From Cydia pomonella (lineage: Eukaryota; Arthropoda; Insecta; Lepidoptera; Tortricidae): a DNA stretch of 64,000 nucleotides. Position numbers and translations under genes: made by a program. The stretch is from the NCBI RefSeq assembly GCF_033807575.1, contig NC_084715.1, positions 12,263,349-12,327,348 of the forward strand, given 5' to 3'. Positions 46,700-59,302 of this stretch are shown one piece after another. The notes beneath the pieces are model-generated. The model was given only the letters and a program-made list of their open reading frames with translations. It searched no databases and had not been told where the DNA came from. Position 1 is the first letter of the stretch, and each line of letters begins with the position of its first letter.

Positions 46700-48170
46700 A
46701 GGATAGCGAGCGTTTACTTGCTTTATCAATCAGGATACATTTTTGAGTGCCGGCTTCGATACATTTTCCTGTTGAGTTTGTTTGACATGTTTCGCCTTTT
46801 TCGATTTTATATTATGGCACGAGCTCTATTTCAGTACCTTGTGATCAAATGACATTTCACATTTATAAACGCTCATTGGTATCAGCTAAGTTTGTTAAGG
46901 GCACAAGCTAAAGTACTTCAATGTACGCTTGCATATAATATGTATTAAATAAAAATGAGAATTTTTAGAGATAATTAATTTAAGTTTGCAAAATCTTATT
47001 ATACGCTGTTTTTAGATACAAACATTTTTAATATGACTGAATATACAGGGAAATCTGGTATAGATAAGAGTATTTTTATTTCATTTCCCAATCACCGTAC
47101 CAACATAGCACACACAGCAGGCATCGGGTTTATTTGTTGTTAACACATTCGCACAAAACCCCTAATATAACCGAACTAGAGTTGTTATCACTGAGGGCAA
47201 AGACAAACAAATTGTTGATGATCTACGACCCACATCTGGTGTTATTTCTATTATGTGGTGCCGAACATAAAGTAAACTTTGTGTGGAAATAGTTTACACG
47301 TGGTGAGAAACGGTTCCAATGAAGGTTTATAAATACGGGTTATGACTTTAGTTAGAAGCTAACACAGACGTATATTTAGATAGATGCCACGTGGAGTTCT
47401 ATAGTCGACCTAAGATTAAGATTAAGGTGATTTTTTTTTCAATGCACCAGTCCACTCCGAAGACTTTATCTGATATTAAGCTCTAAATACTAAACTTCAG
47501 ATGCCTGGCTCCAAAGCTTAGTATGAAAACACGGGAAATAAAACATTAAGAGGAGAATGAAAGAGCTTTCGTATGTAGGTACTGCGACAGGTATTAAAAG
47601 CAAGCTGGGCGAATGTCAGGCCGACGTATAGTTTGGTGATGAATACCGGTAAACTGGGGTTACCTTAATTGAAATCGCGGGGAAAACATAAAAAATTGGT
47701 TTCTGAACGCCTTCATCATGGATTTCTGTGAAGGTTGCTAAGCACATAATACAGTTCTTATGCTTGCGTTCATAAATCAACTTATTTCTCTTAAATCGAT
47801 GATCAAGCCCAGTTCACGGTGTATCATGTTTTTTTAATAATTTACTTTTTCTATCGGTGTGTTGATTAAATTTTGATCAAGCCAGACAAATGAGACGAGC
47901 TGACAAATTGGGATTAAAAAGTAATGGAGCATTTGCGGGTTCTATTTTAATAGTAGTTACATCTCTTTGGGAACCATGTTTACAGTAGACACATGGCCGG
48001 ATCTATTGTTAACGTCAGAAGATGACACATTTTGTTATTACAGTCGGCTGGCCCATGACGCCTCTCTCTGACTGGTGGGAAGGTTTTATCTTTCCGCTCT
48101 TGGAATAGGAATGATATCGACAGATTTCCACACAAAATATCCTAATGACGTATAAAAAGTAAAAGAAAAA
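46700..48170. other. AT-rich DNA, no gene seen
   Basis: No coding or repeat signal recognised. Confidence 0.5.
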
Positions 48171-48844
48171 ACCGGCCAAGAGCGTGTCGGGCCACGCTCA
48201 GTGTAGGGTTCCGTAGTTACTCTTCCGTCACAATAAGCTAAACTGAAACTGGAGCTTAAAGTATAGTAAATTGTTAACCAAGGGATGAAACGGTACCTTT
48301 CACACACACAAATTTGCATAATCAGTACCTAATTAAACTAAGTCTTTTTACTATGAAGGGGAAACTTTTTGCGATAACTCAAAAACAGCTAAACTGATCA
48401 TATCCGCTATAGTTTTCATTTAATGTATTTCTTAAGCTCTACTTCCGCGATTTTTTTCATATTTTTTGGACCTATGGTTCAAAAGTTAGAGGGGAGGGAC
48501 ACATTTATTTTTTCTTTCGGAGCGATTATCTCCGAATATATTCACTTTATTAAAAAATGTTTGTTGAAGACCCCTATTCGTTTTGAAAGACCTTTCCAAC
48601 GATATCCCACACTGTAGGGTTGAACAAAAAAAAAATTACCCCAAATTTACGTGTAGGGGAGGTACCCTAAAAAAATTAAATTTTTAGATTTTATTGTACG
48701 ACTTTGTCGGCTTTATTGATTTATATATCCATGCCAAATTTCAGCTTTCTAGCACTAACGACCACGGAGCAAAGCCTCGGACAGACAGACAGACGGACAT
48801 GGCGAAACTATAAGGGTTCCTAGTTGACTACGGAACCCTAAAAA
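48171..48844 (+). repeat. GGCCAAGAGCGTG repeat subfamily
   Basis: It starts ACCGGCCAAGAGCGTGTCGGGC and ends GACTACGGAACCCTAAAAA, like the 22488 family, but its middle differs and has no tandem 286-bp units. It carries GACAGACAGACAGACGGACA near its 3' end. The short 11200-11395 copy belongs to this subfamily (shared CACTAACGACCACGGAGC block). Confidence 0.8.
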
Positions 48845-48946
48845 CATAAACTGCTAGTTATTTTCTAAGCTTTTTTTCATTAAATTTTTTGAAGGTCTGC
48901 TAATATGATAATTGGCTATGAACTATCTCAATTTACTTTTAATATG

Positions 48947-49357
48947 ATAATCCAGTCACTTTATCCATTTAGCGTTTGCGTCAAATCGGGTAGTTCTGAT
49001 ATTTTTCAGCCAATAGACCTTGAGCGCCGAACGCAACTTTGTCAAATATCGAAAAAAACACTTTCTTCGATTTAGGTGATTATAACCCTAAAGGACTAGT
49101 TTTTGATAATACCTTATCGAGACGGTTTTAAAGTAGACTAAATTTTGCTACAATACTAGACTAGAATTGTCTTTGTAGATCAAATAGTTTCCGAGATAAA
49201 TCCTTTCAAAGATTGACTAAGTTGCGTTCGGCGCACAAGGTCATAAACTTGGGTAATTCATTGGGCCAACATCATAAACAACTCAGCAAAAAATCAGAAC
49301 TACCAGAATTGACGCAAAGGAATCTCGTACTTTCAGGCGAAAAAGTTACTGGATTAT
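48947..49357. mobile_element. 411-bp fold-back element
   Basis: Matching inverted blocks lie in order: ATAATCCAGTCACTTT, GCGTTTGCGTCAA, GGTAGTTCTGAT, GACCTTG and GCGCCGAACGCAACTT on the left, all mirrored on the right (AAGTTGCGTTCGGCGC, ATCAGAACTACC, TTGACGCAAAGG, AAAGTTACTGGATTAT). The arms total about 120-150 bp with small insertions. There is no ORF. Confidence 0.75.
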
Positions 49358-50479
49358 AAATGAACAGTCATTGTATATCCTCTGGAATTATCATTATAAC
49401 TTAACAATAAAGGAACTCATGACAAATTCATTTACACAAGTATCCCGCAATAAATCACTGTGCTATATGTTAAATATCTGAGCACGCACTTTAACGCCAT
49501 GACATTAGAGGCGTTGTTCAGATATTTGTGAGCACATTGGCCGCTCCGATATATCTGATGGCGACTATATACATCGTCCAATGATATGTTACCTACGTTC
49601 TTTGAATATTAATAAAATATTCCATTTATGATACAAAAGACAAAATCTTATGAGATATAAAAAAAAACGAATCTAAGCATTGTCTCCGCGCACTGACCTG
49701 AAAGGTCAAGCATAAAATGCCCAACGACTCTCGTCTGGTCCCAAACAGTCGACATCAAATGTAAGTATATACTTTTGCACCTTATTCCTTAGAAACGGGG
49801 CAAAAAAAATATATATACATATATTTGACATAGTCCGCAGCATTTGTAAATAATTTTCATTTGTAATTTCCAGCAAGAGACTAGGCGCAAGTTCTGCTGC
49901 AATAAAGCTTCAGAATGGGTGTTGATGTCATAACCATTCAACAGCTTATTCTCCCGAACTCGTATCAAAGACTGACGTAATTACAAAGCAAACTTAAGAT
50001 TAACAATATAAAGTCCAAATTGCATAATACTTACAGACCGTATACGAGGATTTCGAAATAATATTAGAGTGAATTGGCAATAAAGGCGCGACTACTAGTC
50101 GCCTATGCCGAGTTTATAATCCCGTTTTATTCAGTATGTAAGTACAGTTTTTTTAGTAAATTGGTGCTACATAACTCCGTAGTCTTTTACTATGTACAAT
50201 GTATGTATATATATATATATCGTGTACTTATACATATTCTTAGCACTTTTTTCGTATTGATATTTTCAGACGTGACCGTACTTGTTACTTTAGAGGTAAG
50301 TACACGTTATTGAAAGAAATTCATTTATATAGTGGCTACGCGATTTTATGGCTCAGTGTACATTCTTAATAATAAATCGGAACAATTGTTTTACAAAAAA
50401 ATAATTAAGAACTTATTAAAATGCAAAAAAAACATGGCAGTCTTATTTTTAAGTATAGCCACGACATACTTATGAAAAT
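49358..50479. other. AT-rich DNA, no gene seen
   Basis: No coding signal. A short TA dinucleotide run lies near 50205-50220. Confidence 0.5.
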
Positions 50480-50765
50480 AAAATGTACTTTACAGTACAT
50501 ATGGGGCTACTTTATAGCACTAGTGCGAGAAGTAGCATATTATGTTACTGTGTCGAACATTTAAAGGGCCATATGTACTGTAAAACGTTGTACGATACAT
50601 GTGCGAATAGGTAATTCGCAACTCGTGTCGATTTAAAACACTCCCTTCGGTCGTGTTTTAATTTATCGCCACTCGTTTCGAATTTCCTATTTTTCGCACT
50701 TGTATCGTAATGTACTATTATAGTTCTTTCAAGGTGCGTATTATCACCATGCCCACCCTGCATAA
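50480..50765. mobile_element. Hairpin MITE with CGATACATGTGCGAA arms
   Basis: A hairpin spans about 50590-50716: ACGATACATGTGCGAATAGG and TCGTGTCGATTTAAAACACTC on the left, mirrored by GTGTTTTAATTTATCGCCAC and CCTATTTTTCGCACTTGTAT on the right. TTTACAGTACATATGG-like sequence occurs on both sides of the left half. I recognise this palindrome as common in Lepidoptera. The minus ORF 50545-50763 is its translation. Confidence 0.75.
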
Positions 50766-52515
50766 TACACCACAGCCCACTCTGAACTAAAATTAATGCA
50801 AACTATAAAATTAGCTGCTCAATGTCGTATAAATATGAGTCGTACTAGGGTATGAAAATAGAAATGAGTTTTCGTCAGCATCGTAAAACATCTGCTTTCA
50901 TACACATCTACATCTGTAGAAATTTTATGAACTTTCTATCTTTCTCATATTGAAAATTATCGTGCATGAATTCAGCTCGCAACCAGATGTTGCAAACTGA
51001 AGTAGCACAGATGGCCACAGATTACTTCATGTTGTAGTACTAGGTACGTCAGTATATGTCAATCTTAATGTCTATAAAATCGTTTACGTCCTAATGTTAT
51101 TTTTAGACGTACGTCCTGTAGAAAACCCACCCCTTTAACTTACCCCTTTAGCTAATTTCTGAGTAAACCTAATATAAGAGTACAAAACACCAATAAAATT
51201 TATTAAAGTAAAGATAACCTAAAAACTTACCATCTTATACCTACTCTCAATGAGTCGTTAGTTCCTTGCTTTGCAGTCTTACTTATAACTATGGCCAGGA
51301 GTAGATCGTAGTGGTATCGTTAGGATCCCTAAGTTGTGTCCATTAATAACACCAAGTTCTTTAGGAAAGTAGGGATAGTCGCTAAAGCAAACAACAGAAT
51401 AGGGTTTTAAAGCATTTATTTATCGGAAGATGATTTTATACTTATTTTAGTTATATTTAAAAGTTGAAGAGTTTTATTTTATTAAGTTTGATTGGTTTTA
51501 GTCCCTAACATTACCTGCTTGTCAACTAACTAAGTGAAGGAGTCTACTTTGGCTTCGAAACTTACATACTGATAGGAAGAAAACCACAAGAAACCTATCA
51601 GATGCCTAACAACGCGACACAACGAGAGAGATTTCTAATACTATGACTCTAAATAATTTATATAATTCTACAGTTTCTTAGTAGAGTGCTTCTGTAGATG
51701 ATAGGAGAAAAGCTTTGAATCTACGCCCTGAAAACACATTGGATCCGGTAGTTACCTCAAACAATTCTATGTCCTTATTACCTTATGAATCTTATTAATA
51801 ACTGTTTAAATTTACTTGCCATTTCAAAACTACTATCCTCATTACATAGACCTCTCTAAACAAATAAATTAGGAAAAAGCCAAAATATAAATGGTACATA
51901 ATAGATAAACCCTGATTCAATTCAAACTCCAGATTCTCTTGTTATAGCATAGTACTCAAGAGTATAGATGAGGTTTTATTACATCCATAAACTTTCAGGA
52001 ATGCTTTGCTTACCTGATGTACACTATAAGTTTGAATTCTGAATTGAATCTTAGAATAGTTTTTCATTCTAGATACCTTTTTCAATTTATGCAAGGCCCT
52101 TTTCCAACCATGTTCATTCTCTTAGATATATTTTATCCAAAGTGAGATCATATATTAGATCTAGATATATTTTCCAATTATGTTCAATATAATATATAAT
52201 TTTGCTATGGCAAAGCTTGGAGATACTTCATTATTTGTAAATTCATCAATAAATATTCAATTTAGCAGAATATAAGCAAACACATTAATTTAAGTAAATG
52301 TCCCCTAAGAATAGAGCTACAATATAATTCGCATAGCCAACATATTATCCTTCTCTATATAATTTCCTACATTATTCAAGACCGCTCTCAAACAAATCAG
52401 TCTAACATTGAATGAAACTTAAATAACTGTAAATTATTTAGATTTGCCTCTAAAACTGTAAGTTACACTCGAAGGTTGAAATATTAATATACTCAGTCTA
52501 AGTGAAAACATAATC

Positions 52516-52905
52516 ACTCACCGGACTCTCGAAGTCTCCTTCCTCGTGGCGGTTCTGCTGGTTACACACGGAGCTCTGTTGACTGTTTCGATCCTTCGAA
52601 GAGCTTCTGTCTTCGGAGATTGCCTTTCGGGCTCCGCTGGCTGCTCCGGTCCTCTGTAGGGCTCCGCTGGCTGCTCCGATCCTCCGTAGGACTTCTGTCT
52701 TCGGAGACTGCCTTTCGGGCTCCGATGGCTGCTCCAGTCCTCTGTAGGGCTCCGCTGGCTGCTCCGGTCCTCCGTAGGGCTCCGCTGGCTGCTCTGGTCC
52801 TCCGTAGGGCTCCGCTGGCTGCTCCGCTGGCTGCTCCGGTGGCTGCTCTGCTGGTTTTCCTTCTTCTTTTGGAGGTCTTCTCTTTCCCGCTGCTGGAGTC
52901 TGAAT
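52516..52905 (-). repeat. Tandem repeat (30-bp units, 88-bp higher order) ending at a splice donor
   Basis: Copies of GGAGCAGCCAGCGGAGCC repeat about every 30 bp, and a larger 88-bp duplication is visible (CTTCTGTCTTCGGAG on the plus strand at 52604 and 52692). The minus frame reads EQPAEPYGGP repeats and then, because 88 is not a multiple of 3, the same DNA in another frame as IGAASGALQR. It ends at TCCG|GTGAGT (52521-52516), a strong donor. The 138-codon ORF starts only with GTG at 52914 and has no ATG. Its start lies upstream of the predicted transcription start, so it is probably a spliced 5' leader and not a protein. Confidence 0.6.
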
Positions 52906-52937
52906 GAATTCCACTAGCTTGGCTCTTCCTATTTATA
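52902..52937 (-). promoter_or_regulatory. TATA box plus arthropod-type initiator
   Basis: On the minus strand, TATAAATA begins at 52937 and TCATTC (matching the arthropod Inr TCAKTY) puts the +1 A at 52905, exactly 32 bp downstream. This is the expected RNA pol II core-promoter spacing. It would drive transcription leftward through the tandem repeat and splice donor of the 2.8-kb element. Confidence 0.6.
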
Positions 52938-54126
52938 CCCTCTAAATTTTAGTATTACAACGTTCATTTCGTCCTGATCGTCTCGATCGCTCTCTTCGTT
53001 GCGTTTGTCGCCCAAAGTATCTTCTGTACTCTTCTAACTTTTCATCGACGACATTTTGGTTCCAGAGTGCAAGCGAATTTGAACTTACTGTGTATGAACT
53101 TAAGATTCATTTTTAAATAACTCATTTATTCGGAATTTTTCCTATGGGATTTGTTTTTTTCTAATTTTTAAGTAAAATACTTGATTTTTAATGAAATTTA
53201 ATACTAAATCAGATATATTTATTATTTACTAACAATTTTTAATAAACTTCCTTCTTTGAAATTGCGTATTTTTGATGTTATGAAGAAAATAACCTAGAAT
53301 AATATTTATCATGTTTTCTCGAATTTCCTGTTATTTCCACTATTAATTATGACTGAAATTATCTTTTAACCATATATCCTAATTTTCTACAGCTTCATTT
53401 AACTTCAAAAACCCCAATTTTCCATAATTTTTAACATTTGAATTTTACATGAACAAATAATAACCTAATTTATTATTTACATGTTTTACATTCTATCAAA
53501 TATTTTCCTATGTACAAATTAGCTTATAATATTATTTATTTGGAGTTTCAGTTTCATACTTAACACAATTTTCAGGGTAAATACATAATATGATTCTCTA
53601 GTTTTATAGTAATTAACATAATTAAGTTTCCAATTGTTCAGAAATCATCTATGCAAAAGTTACATACATAACTTCGTTTTACATGATTATGTTTCAACCT
53701 TATGTGAAGAGACTAGTCTTCCTATGAAATTCTCTGCAATCCCAGCCTATTTAATACTATCCCGCATAGATTCAAACATTAAATTGTTTAATTAATAATG
53801 TCAATGAACCCTTTGTGATATTTGATTTCCTATCTAGCTCAGTATTAACAAAAGTATTCCTATATACAATTATATGTCCCTATGTCTCTAATTAACGATG
53901 GCTGAGGACATCTGTCTCGTTACAGTCCGTGGCTTTAGCTAAGTTAGTTAGCTATGTAATTTATTTATGTTAGAAAATATTGTGAATATTATATAATATA
54001 TCCAATCAGGTGCAACAACAATGGACGGAATTTCCATTTCGTCTTAGAGCGGTTTATTTAGTCTAACAATTAAAACCCCAAGCTTTGGTATACAATTGTT
54101 TTTACAATAATATATACATAATTAAA

Positions 54127-54380
54127 TACCAGACTTGGCTCACGAGATAACCGCCATTTGGAATGTTGATTCGACGATCATTGTCCCCATAGTCGTTTCA
54201 GCGAACGATCTAATAGCGAAGAGTGTAGACCAACATCTTCAGATATTCGCGCTAGGTGGCTGGATCAAGGGTCAGATGCAGAAGGCGGTAGTATTGGGCG
54301 CGGAAAGTCCGTCGGTTCCTCTCCCTGCGTCCCTAACCACCGGCAGCTTGGGATCTGTCCCACTCCTAGCGTCACCCTAG
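54127..54380 (+). pseudogene. LINE reverse-transcriptase C-terminal fragment
   Basis: The frame reads DLAHEITAIWNVDSTIIVPI, then NDLIAKSVDQHL and WIKGQMQKAVVLG. I recognise this order from the C-terminal region of lepidopteran non-LTR retrotransposon polyproteins (usual form LDLAHEI..MW.VDST.IVPIVVS.NGLI.KSL.QHL). After that the frame leaves the usual sequence and stops at 54380. An AT-rich 3' stretch follows. The 5' part of the element is missing; this is a truncated, dead copy. Confidence 0.75.
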
Positions 54381-54541
54381 GTTAGGTTTTTTATAATATA
54401 TTTATATGTATTTGGTACAATTTTTTGTATTTTACTTTTATATACATATTATAAAATGTTACGCAGTTTGAGATGAAAAATAAATAAACGGTTAATACAT
54501 AATTGTCTGGAAGAGATCGCTTTTTAGCCATAAGCCATTTT

Positions 54542-54818
54542 GACGACCGGTTTGGCCTAGTGGGTAGTGACCCTGCCTACGAAGCTGATGGTCCCGGGTT
54601 CAAATCCTGGTAAGGGCATTTATTCGTGTGATGAGCATGGATATTTGTTCCTGAGTCATGGGTGTTTTCTATGTATTTAAGTATTTATAAATATTTATAT
54701 ATTATATATATCGTTGTCTAAGTACCCTCAATACAAGCCTTATTGAGCTTACTGTGGGACTTAGTCAATTTGTGTAATAATGTCCTATAATATTTATTTA
54801 TTTATTTATTTTATTTAA
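54542..54818 (+). mobile_element. tRNA-headed SINE, family A, best-preserved copy
   Basis: The order is complete: GACGACCGGTTTGGCC, A box TGGCCTAGTGGGT, B box GGTTCAAATCC, GGGCATTTATTCGTGTGATG, TTGTTCCTGAGTCATGGGTG, CGTTGTCTAAGTACCC, GCTTACTGTGGGACTTAGTC and a TATTTATTTATTTATT tail. It is the best reference for the 1880 and 6927-7284 copies. Transcription would be by pol III. Confidence 0.9.
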
Positions 54819-57526
54819 GACAGCCTCGCCTGTTTTCTGCCTCTACATTTAATCAATTGTTTATTTTTCTTGTATCTTTTTACTGAGGTGTGCCAATAGG
54901 AGTATTCTATCTATCTATATACGATGAATTGTGCAAAAACATCATTATAAATAATTTGCTTTCTTAAATACCTACTATTTGCAAATAAGGTCTTAACAGT
55001 TTTTTTCACGGTCCATCGAAGAACGTCTTCATGTGACTGTATAGGCATTAGGCGCACAACATCTATATATAGTCACCTAAACTATTCGCTTAACACCTTT
55101 GCATAGCAATTTCTATGCATTCTAGGGGGGGGGGGGGGGGGGGGGACCTGGGGTCCGGTTTCCATTAACCGTGGCCAAAATTTTTGTGATAAATATTTGA
55201 ATGCTGATATTCCAGCCAGACATGTAAAGAACTGAATTTGTATTTTAAGAGCTTATCAACTCGTGTTTTTTCTGAAATAAATTATTATCTTATCTTATTT
55301 ATCTAAAAGCAAGGACAAAGCTAGGGTGATGATGACGTTTCCGGAAATTTAGAATCAATCGATGAATAAGGTACCGTTAACAGGATTTGATTAGTAGGCT
55401 TCTTTGGCTCTTCAATTAGGTAGAGCGGCGATTAAGTTTCCGAACATGACTGGCATTAAGAAAGGATTTGGAAAGTTATCGGATTATACGGTTGGTTTGT
55501 GGGAAACAGATTTCGGCTGTTGAACGGCTTCGGATTTTAAATTACTTCGTTGTACGACGAATATGTTCCGTGAAATGTAGGTTAGGTTAGGTTGAATTAT
55601 ACTCAATAAGTAATCTTAAGTCATAAACAACCTACACTACAACAAGGAGTGTACAGGTTTTAAAGGATTGGGATGTGGTACAAAAAAAAAAAATTCATTG
55701 GAAACATATTTGATCAGCCTTTAGATTATTGCATCTGCATTGACTTAAATTATAACAAATTTTTCAAATAAAAAACAATACATAACTTGATAGTCCCCAT
55801 TTTTGATGTTAATTCAAACCACTTATCTCATTTATGTAAGTACCTATGTAAGTACTTCTGTCTGTGTTGTTACTTATATTTATAAAAAAGCATTATTTCA
55901 CATATCGTAGGAGAATGGGTCAAAAACATTCCCAATGCTGATAAGAAAATATAATAATTAGTGTTTTGAAATTCCCTAAACTCGATACTATTAATACGTT
56001 TGCATTATATCTAACAAACATCCAACCTCTGCCCTTATTGGTTTTGTTACGGTAAAACAAGAAAGTACGTAATTAATGTTTACAAAGTTTCGAAGGAACC
56101 TTCAACTCATAATTCAAAATTATTTCGATATTTATTAACCACAGTGTTTATGTTTTCAATGTGCTCGAGTTAGCAAAGTACGAGTTACTTAAAGAAGTAA
56201 ATCATAAATCGTAGGGTAAATCGCGGCGTCAGCTTACGACAAGAGGAAAAGTCACTTCTGCGCATTTTACGGTCTGCACAAAAATATATTTTATGTCGTA
56301 TAAAATTCTGCAAAACTATTTTAATATGTATATTTTTAATTTTTTTCATTTATTTGTTATTAAAATATTTGTAAAAGAAACAACATATGTTGCTTGTCCA
56401 TAGATACTTTTAGAGATTTCGGGACTGTCCCGGAGATTTCGGGGTTCGTTCTATTCCGATTGTGCTATGAGATAAATACTTACCTACACTTTGTACCTAA
56501 GATGGACTTCTTACCTACCATTTATACCTATGAACTGCTGAAAAATTAATGAAATAAACGTATTTATATTTTTGTATTTGTAGATAAATATGTAAGCCTG
56601 CCTACTTATTTCTCCATGGTTTGACTGATTAGTTTTTTCGCGAAAACCCTTACGTTTTATAATACTCTACGTAGGGCCTACGGCATAGTGCTACGGATGT
56701 AAATTAATAATAATAAATAATAACTCTACCTCAGGTCATATTCATTCAATTTCTTTCTCAATTTTAGTCCCCTTAAACCCAATGCTTATTGTAACATCTT
56801 AATTATTTGATAATTTCTGCGTTCGTTATCAAAACAATTATGACGAAAATTAATAATTTTACTTGTATTACCTACACACTCCATGAACATAGACTATTAA
56901 AGGTTGATCGTCATCCTGATAACTGTTATTGTACTTTTATAAAAGTTTATGTTAAAAAAAGCGAACATTTTTTACATTAATGTTATGACTCTTGTGACAC
57001 AGCAGAATATTTTTATCAATTCAAGTGCATTAGCAAATTGCTAAATATAAATAGTGGTTGCTCCAACCGTACGAAAGCCGGATTATTCGGTAATCTCACC
57101 GGGCGATGTCTCGACACGCGCCGCCCCGGCCACATTAAAGCCACATTAGCTTCTCTATTGCACATTGCCACCAGGCTACCATGTTCTTTTGAACCGATTT
57201 TGTAAACTTTTTCAAGTTTATATTGAATACTTTTTAACAATGTTATCGCCCTCCCGAGCTTCCTACTGTTTTCCTCTATTAATATCTTAAATTTTCATCC
57301 ATACTAGTAAAGAAGAAGACTCATTGCCCTCTGTACTTTTATTGAGATGCCATCTGTATTTTTTAAATATTCGATTAAAAAAAAACCTTATTTAATTGTC
57401 TCACGTTATTTTAAGCCATAAATGATCGTCGGTGTAATTTCTCATACCTAGACTATGCGGTACCTATCGCTATGGGTCTATCGCGAGATTATTTTGTTAT
57501 CGTTATTTCCGGCGTGTCGATGCAGG
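54819..57526. other. AT-rich DNA, no gene seen; 21-G tract at 55125-55145
   Basis: No exon recognised. The uninterrupted run of 21 G is followed by ACCTGGGGTCC. TTAGGTTAGG-type repeats occur near 55579-55592. A GC-richer patch at 57060-57185 carries a 74-codon minus ORF without a known motif. Confidence 0.45.
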
Positions 57527-57599
57527 TTACAATGGTCGCGGATAGCCCCGATGTCCCAGCAAAATGCCAAAACAGAGATTAGTGTAAGTTCCCGACGAA

Positions 57600-59148
57600 A
57601 AGTCTAGGATAAAGTTGGGGGTAGACATCACAAATTCAAACCATCCACCACACATACATTAGTTATTGTTAATATATGCATGTATATAGGATGTAAAAAT
57701 CGTGATTTAGGATTATATTTTAAGCTGGATATCATGTTTACTCAACAGTGAACAATAATGTAAAGTTTAAAATGAATCTATATATAAATATACTATCTAT
57801 TCAGACTTTGTATTAGGTCCGAATCTATTTTTAAATTCGCAAACCCTATTTATATGCGTCAGACTAAAACAGATTTAGAGCACACTTGACGGGCATCAGC
57901 GTTACATCCTCGGCACAAAGCTATGAAAGCGGCTTAGCCCAGAGAAAGGGGATTACGCCATAATCTGGAGTCTTATTGTAATTGCGTAGCAAGTATGGAA
58001 ACATCAGACACACAGATTAACCAGTATTAGTGCGTTTTCCTTTCACGTAGGTCTGTTACGGAATTAAAGTTTACATTTACACTGGTTCGCTAGACGATAT
58101 GACTAGTTCCGCTCGGTAAGCATTAAGAATACGGGACCTGGAACGGAGCGGTTGACATACGCCCAGGGCGGACTGCCATATCAATTTGAAACAGCGTAAG
58201 CGCGTCTGGGTTTCAGCCACTCATGTGTCCTTATTGATTAGCACGGGAGACTGGCGAGCGGGTTTGCTCTCGGTAAATACGGTTGCACTGTGCGTATTAA
58301 ACCAGCCGGCATTAGGTAGATACTGAAATGAGACCGCAACACTGCTTAGCAGCGAGTATCGTTCACGCCTGGACACTTATTCGACATTGATTAAGCATTC
58401 GCGTTCGATAGATACAGTTAATTGAGATATATTACGTTATATTAAGGTGATATTTACTTACTAAATAAGAACTTGACTACTTATATGTAATCTGTAAGAG
58501 ATATTCTCTTTTTCTAAACATTTAAGAGAATATAATTTAAGAGATTATAATCATGTAAATAGAAATAGTCATATTGTCGCCAAGTTATGATTTCTTATTA
58601 AGATAAAATCACACGTGTCGTCTGGTATCATTTCAAATCAGATATTTGCACTCGTAAATTAATAGACCGTTTTTTATAAAATCAATGAAAACTGTACAAA
58701 AAAGCCGATTTAAGAAGTCAGTGAAAGGGCTTTGTTATGCCAATAGCTGTCACAGCATTACAATCCTAAGCTCCTTTTTAAAATCCATCGTACGGAACAT
58801 TATTTATTTTTTCTCTTAAATGCTCGGAAAGAGATTAACATACCTTATGACATGTTTAAGCTGGGCCGCTCTCGATTCTGAAAAGAAAATAAATTGATTT
58901 AATAGCTAGCTAGAAAATAAAATGTTTTTACAGAAAATTCGGCGTAATAAAACGCAAACTTAGTTATTTGTGATCATAATGACGTCAATAGTCCCTGCGG
59001 GCCGAAAACCTATTTGATTACAAAAAATGTCAATAAAAAGCAAATAAAAATAACGAGGCAACTATGACAAGTGTCAAATAAATTTAGTGCGTAGATTGGT
59101 GTGCCTGTGGCGTGGCCCTATATAAGCAATAATATTGAGAACCATTTA
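57600..59148. other. No gene seen; low-AT unique block at about 57900-58440
   Basis: No coding or repeat signal. The stretch 57900-58440 is of balanced base composition and contains no repeat I recognise. It may be conserved regulatory DNA, but this is untested. Confidence 0.4.
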
Positions 59149-59302
59149 CCCCCTTATTAATAAACGTGTACTTACTAAAGTTACGATGCTGCTGATCATT
59201 GTTTGTCCCTTTCCATCATACCAATACGTCGGAAAGGGACAAACGATGATTAGCGGTATCGTAACTTTACTTTACTTTAGTACACGTTTATGAATAAGGG
59301 GG
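59149..59302. mobile_element. 154-bp fold-back MITE, TTA-flanked
   Basis: CCCCCTTATTAATAAACGTG... is mirrored by ...CACGTTTATGAATAAGGGGG, and TTTGTCCCTTTCC by GGAAAGGGACAAA near the centre. TTA flanks both ends, a plausible target duplication. The arms cover most of the element with a loop of about 15 bp. This palindrome is familiar from Lepidoptera. Confidence 0.85.

Larger units (their letters stand above)
51113..53928 (-). mobile_element. Candidate 2.8-kb solo LTR with GTCC target duplication
   Basis: GTCC at 51113-51116 and 53925-53928 flanks a 2808-bp block. On the minus strand the block begins TGTAACGAGACAG and ends TTTTCTACA, i.e. 5'-TG...CA-3' with TGT/ACA ends. A 4-bp duplication with such ends is typical of Gypsy-type LTR elements. 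No internal second copy of either end, primer-binding site or gag-pol was seen, so a solo LTR left by recombination is the simplest reading. The length is unusually great for an insect LTR, and a non-autonomous element of another kind is possible. It contains a TATA-Inr promoter, a tandem repeat and a splice donor, all on the minus strand. Confidence 0.55.

Noticed and set aside
50545..50763. 72-aa minus ORF
   Set aside because: It covers the arms of a hairpin MITE.
52498..52914. 138-aa Pro/Glu/Gln-rich ORF
   Set aside because: It starts with GTG and contains no ATG; the predicted transcription start is inside it, a strong splice donor cuts it, and its tandem repeats change frame.
54542..54620. 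tRNA gene
   Set aside because: A and B boxes are present, but the same head recurs with a shared SINE body and no good cloverleaf; it is a SINE promoter.
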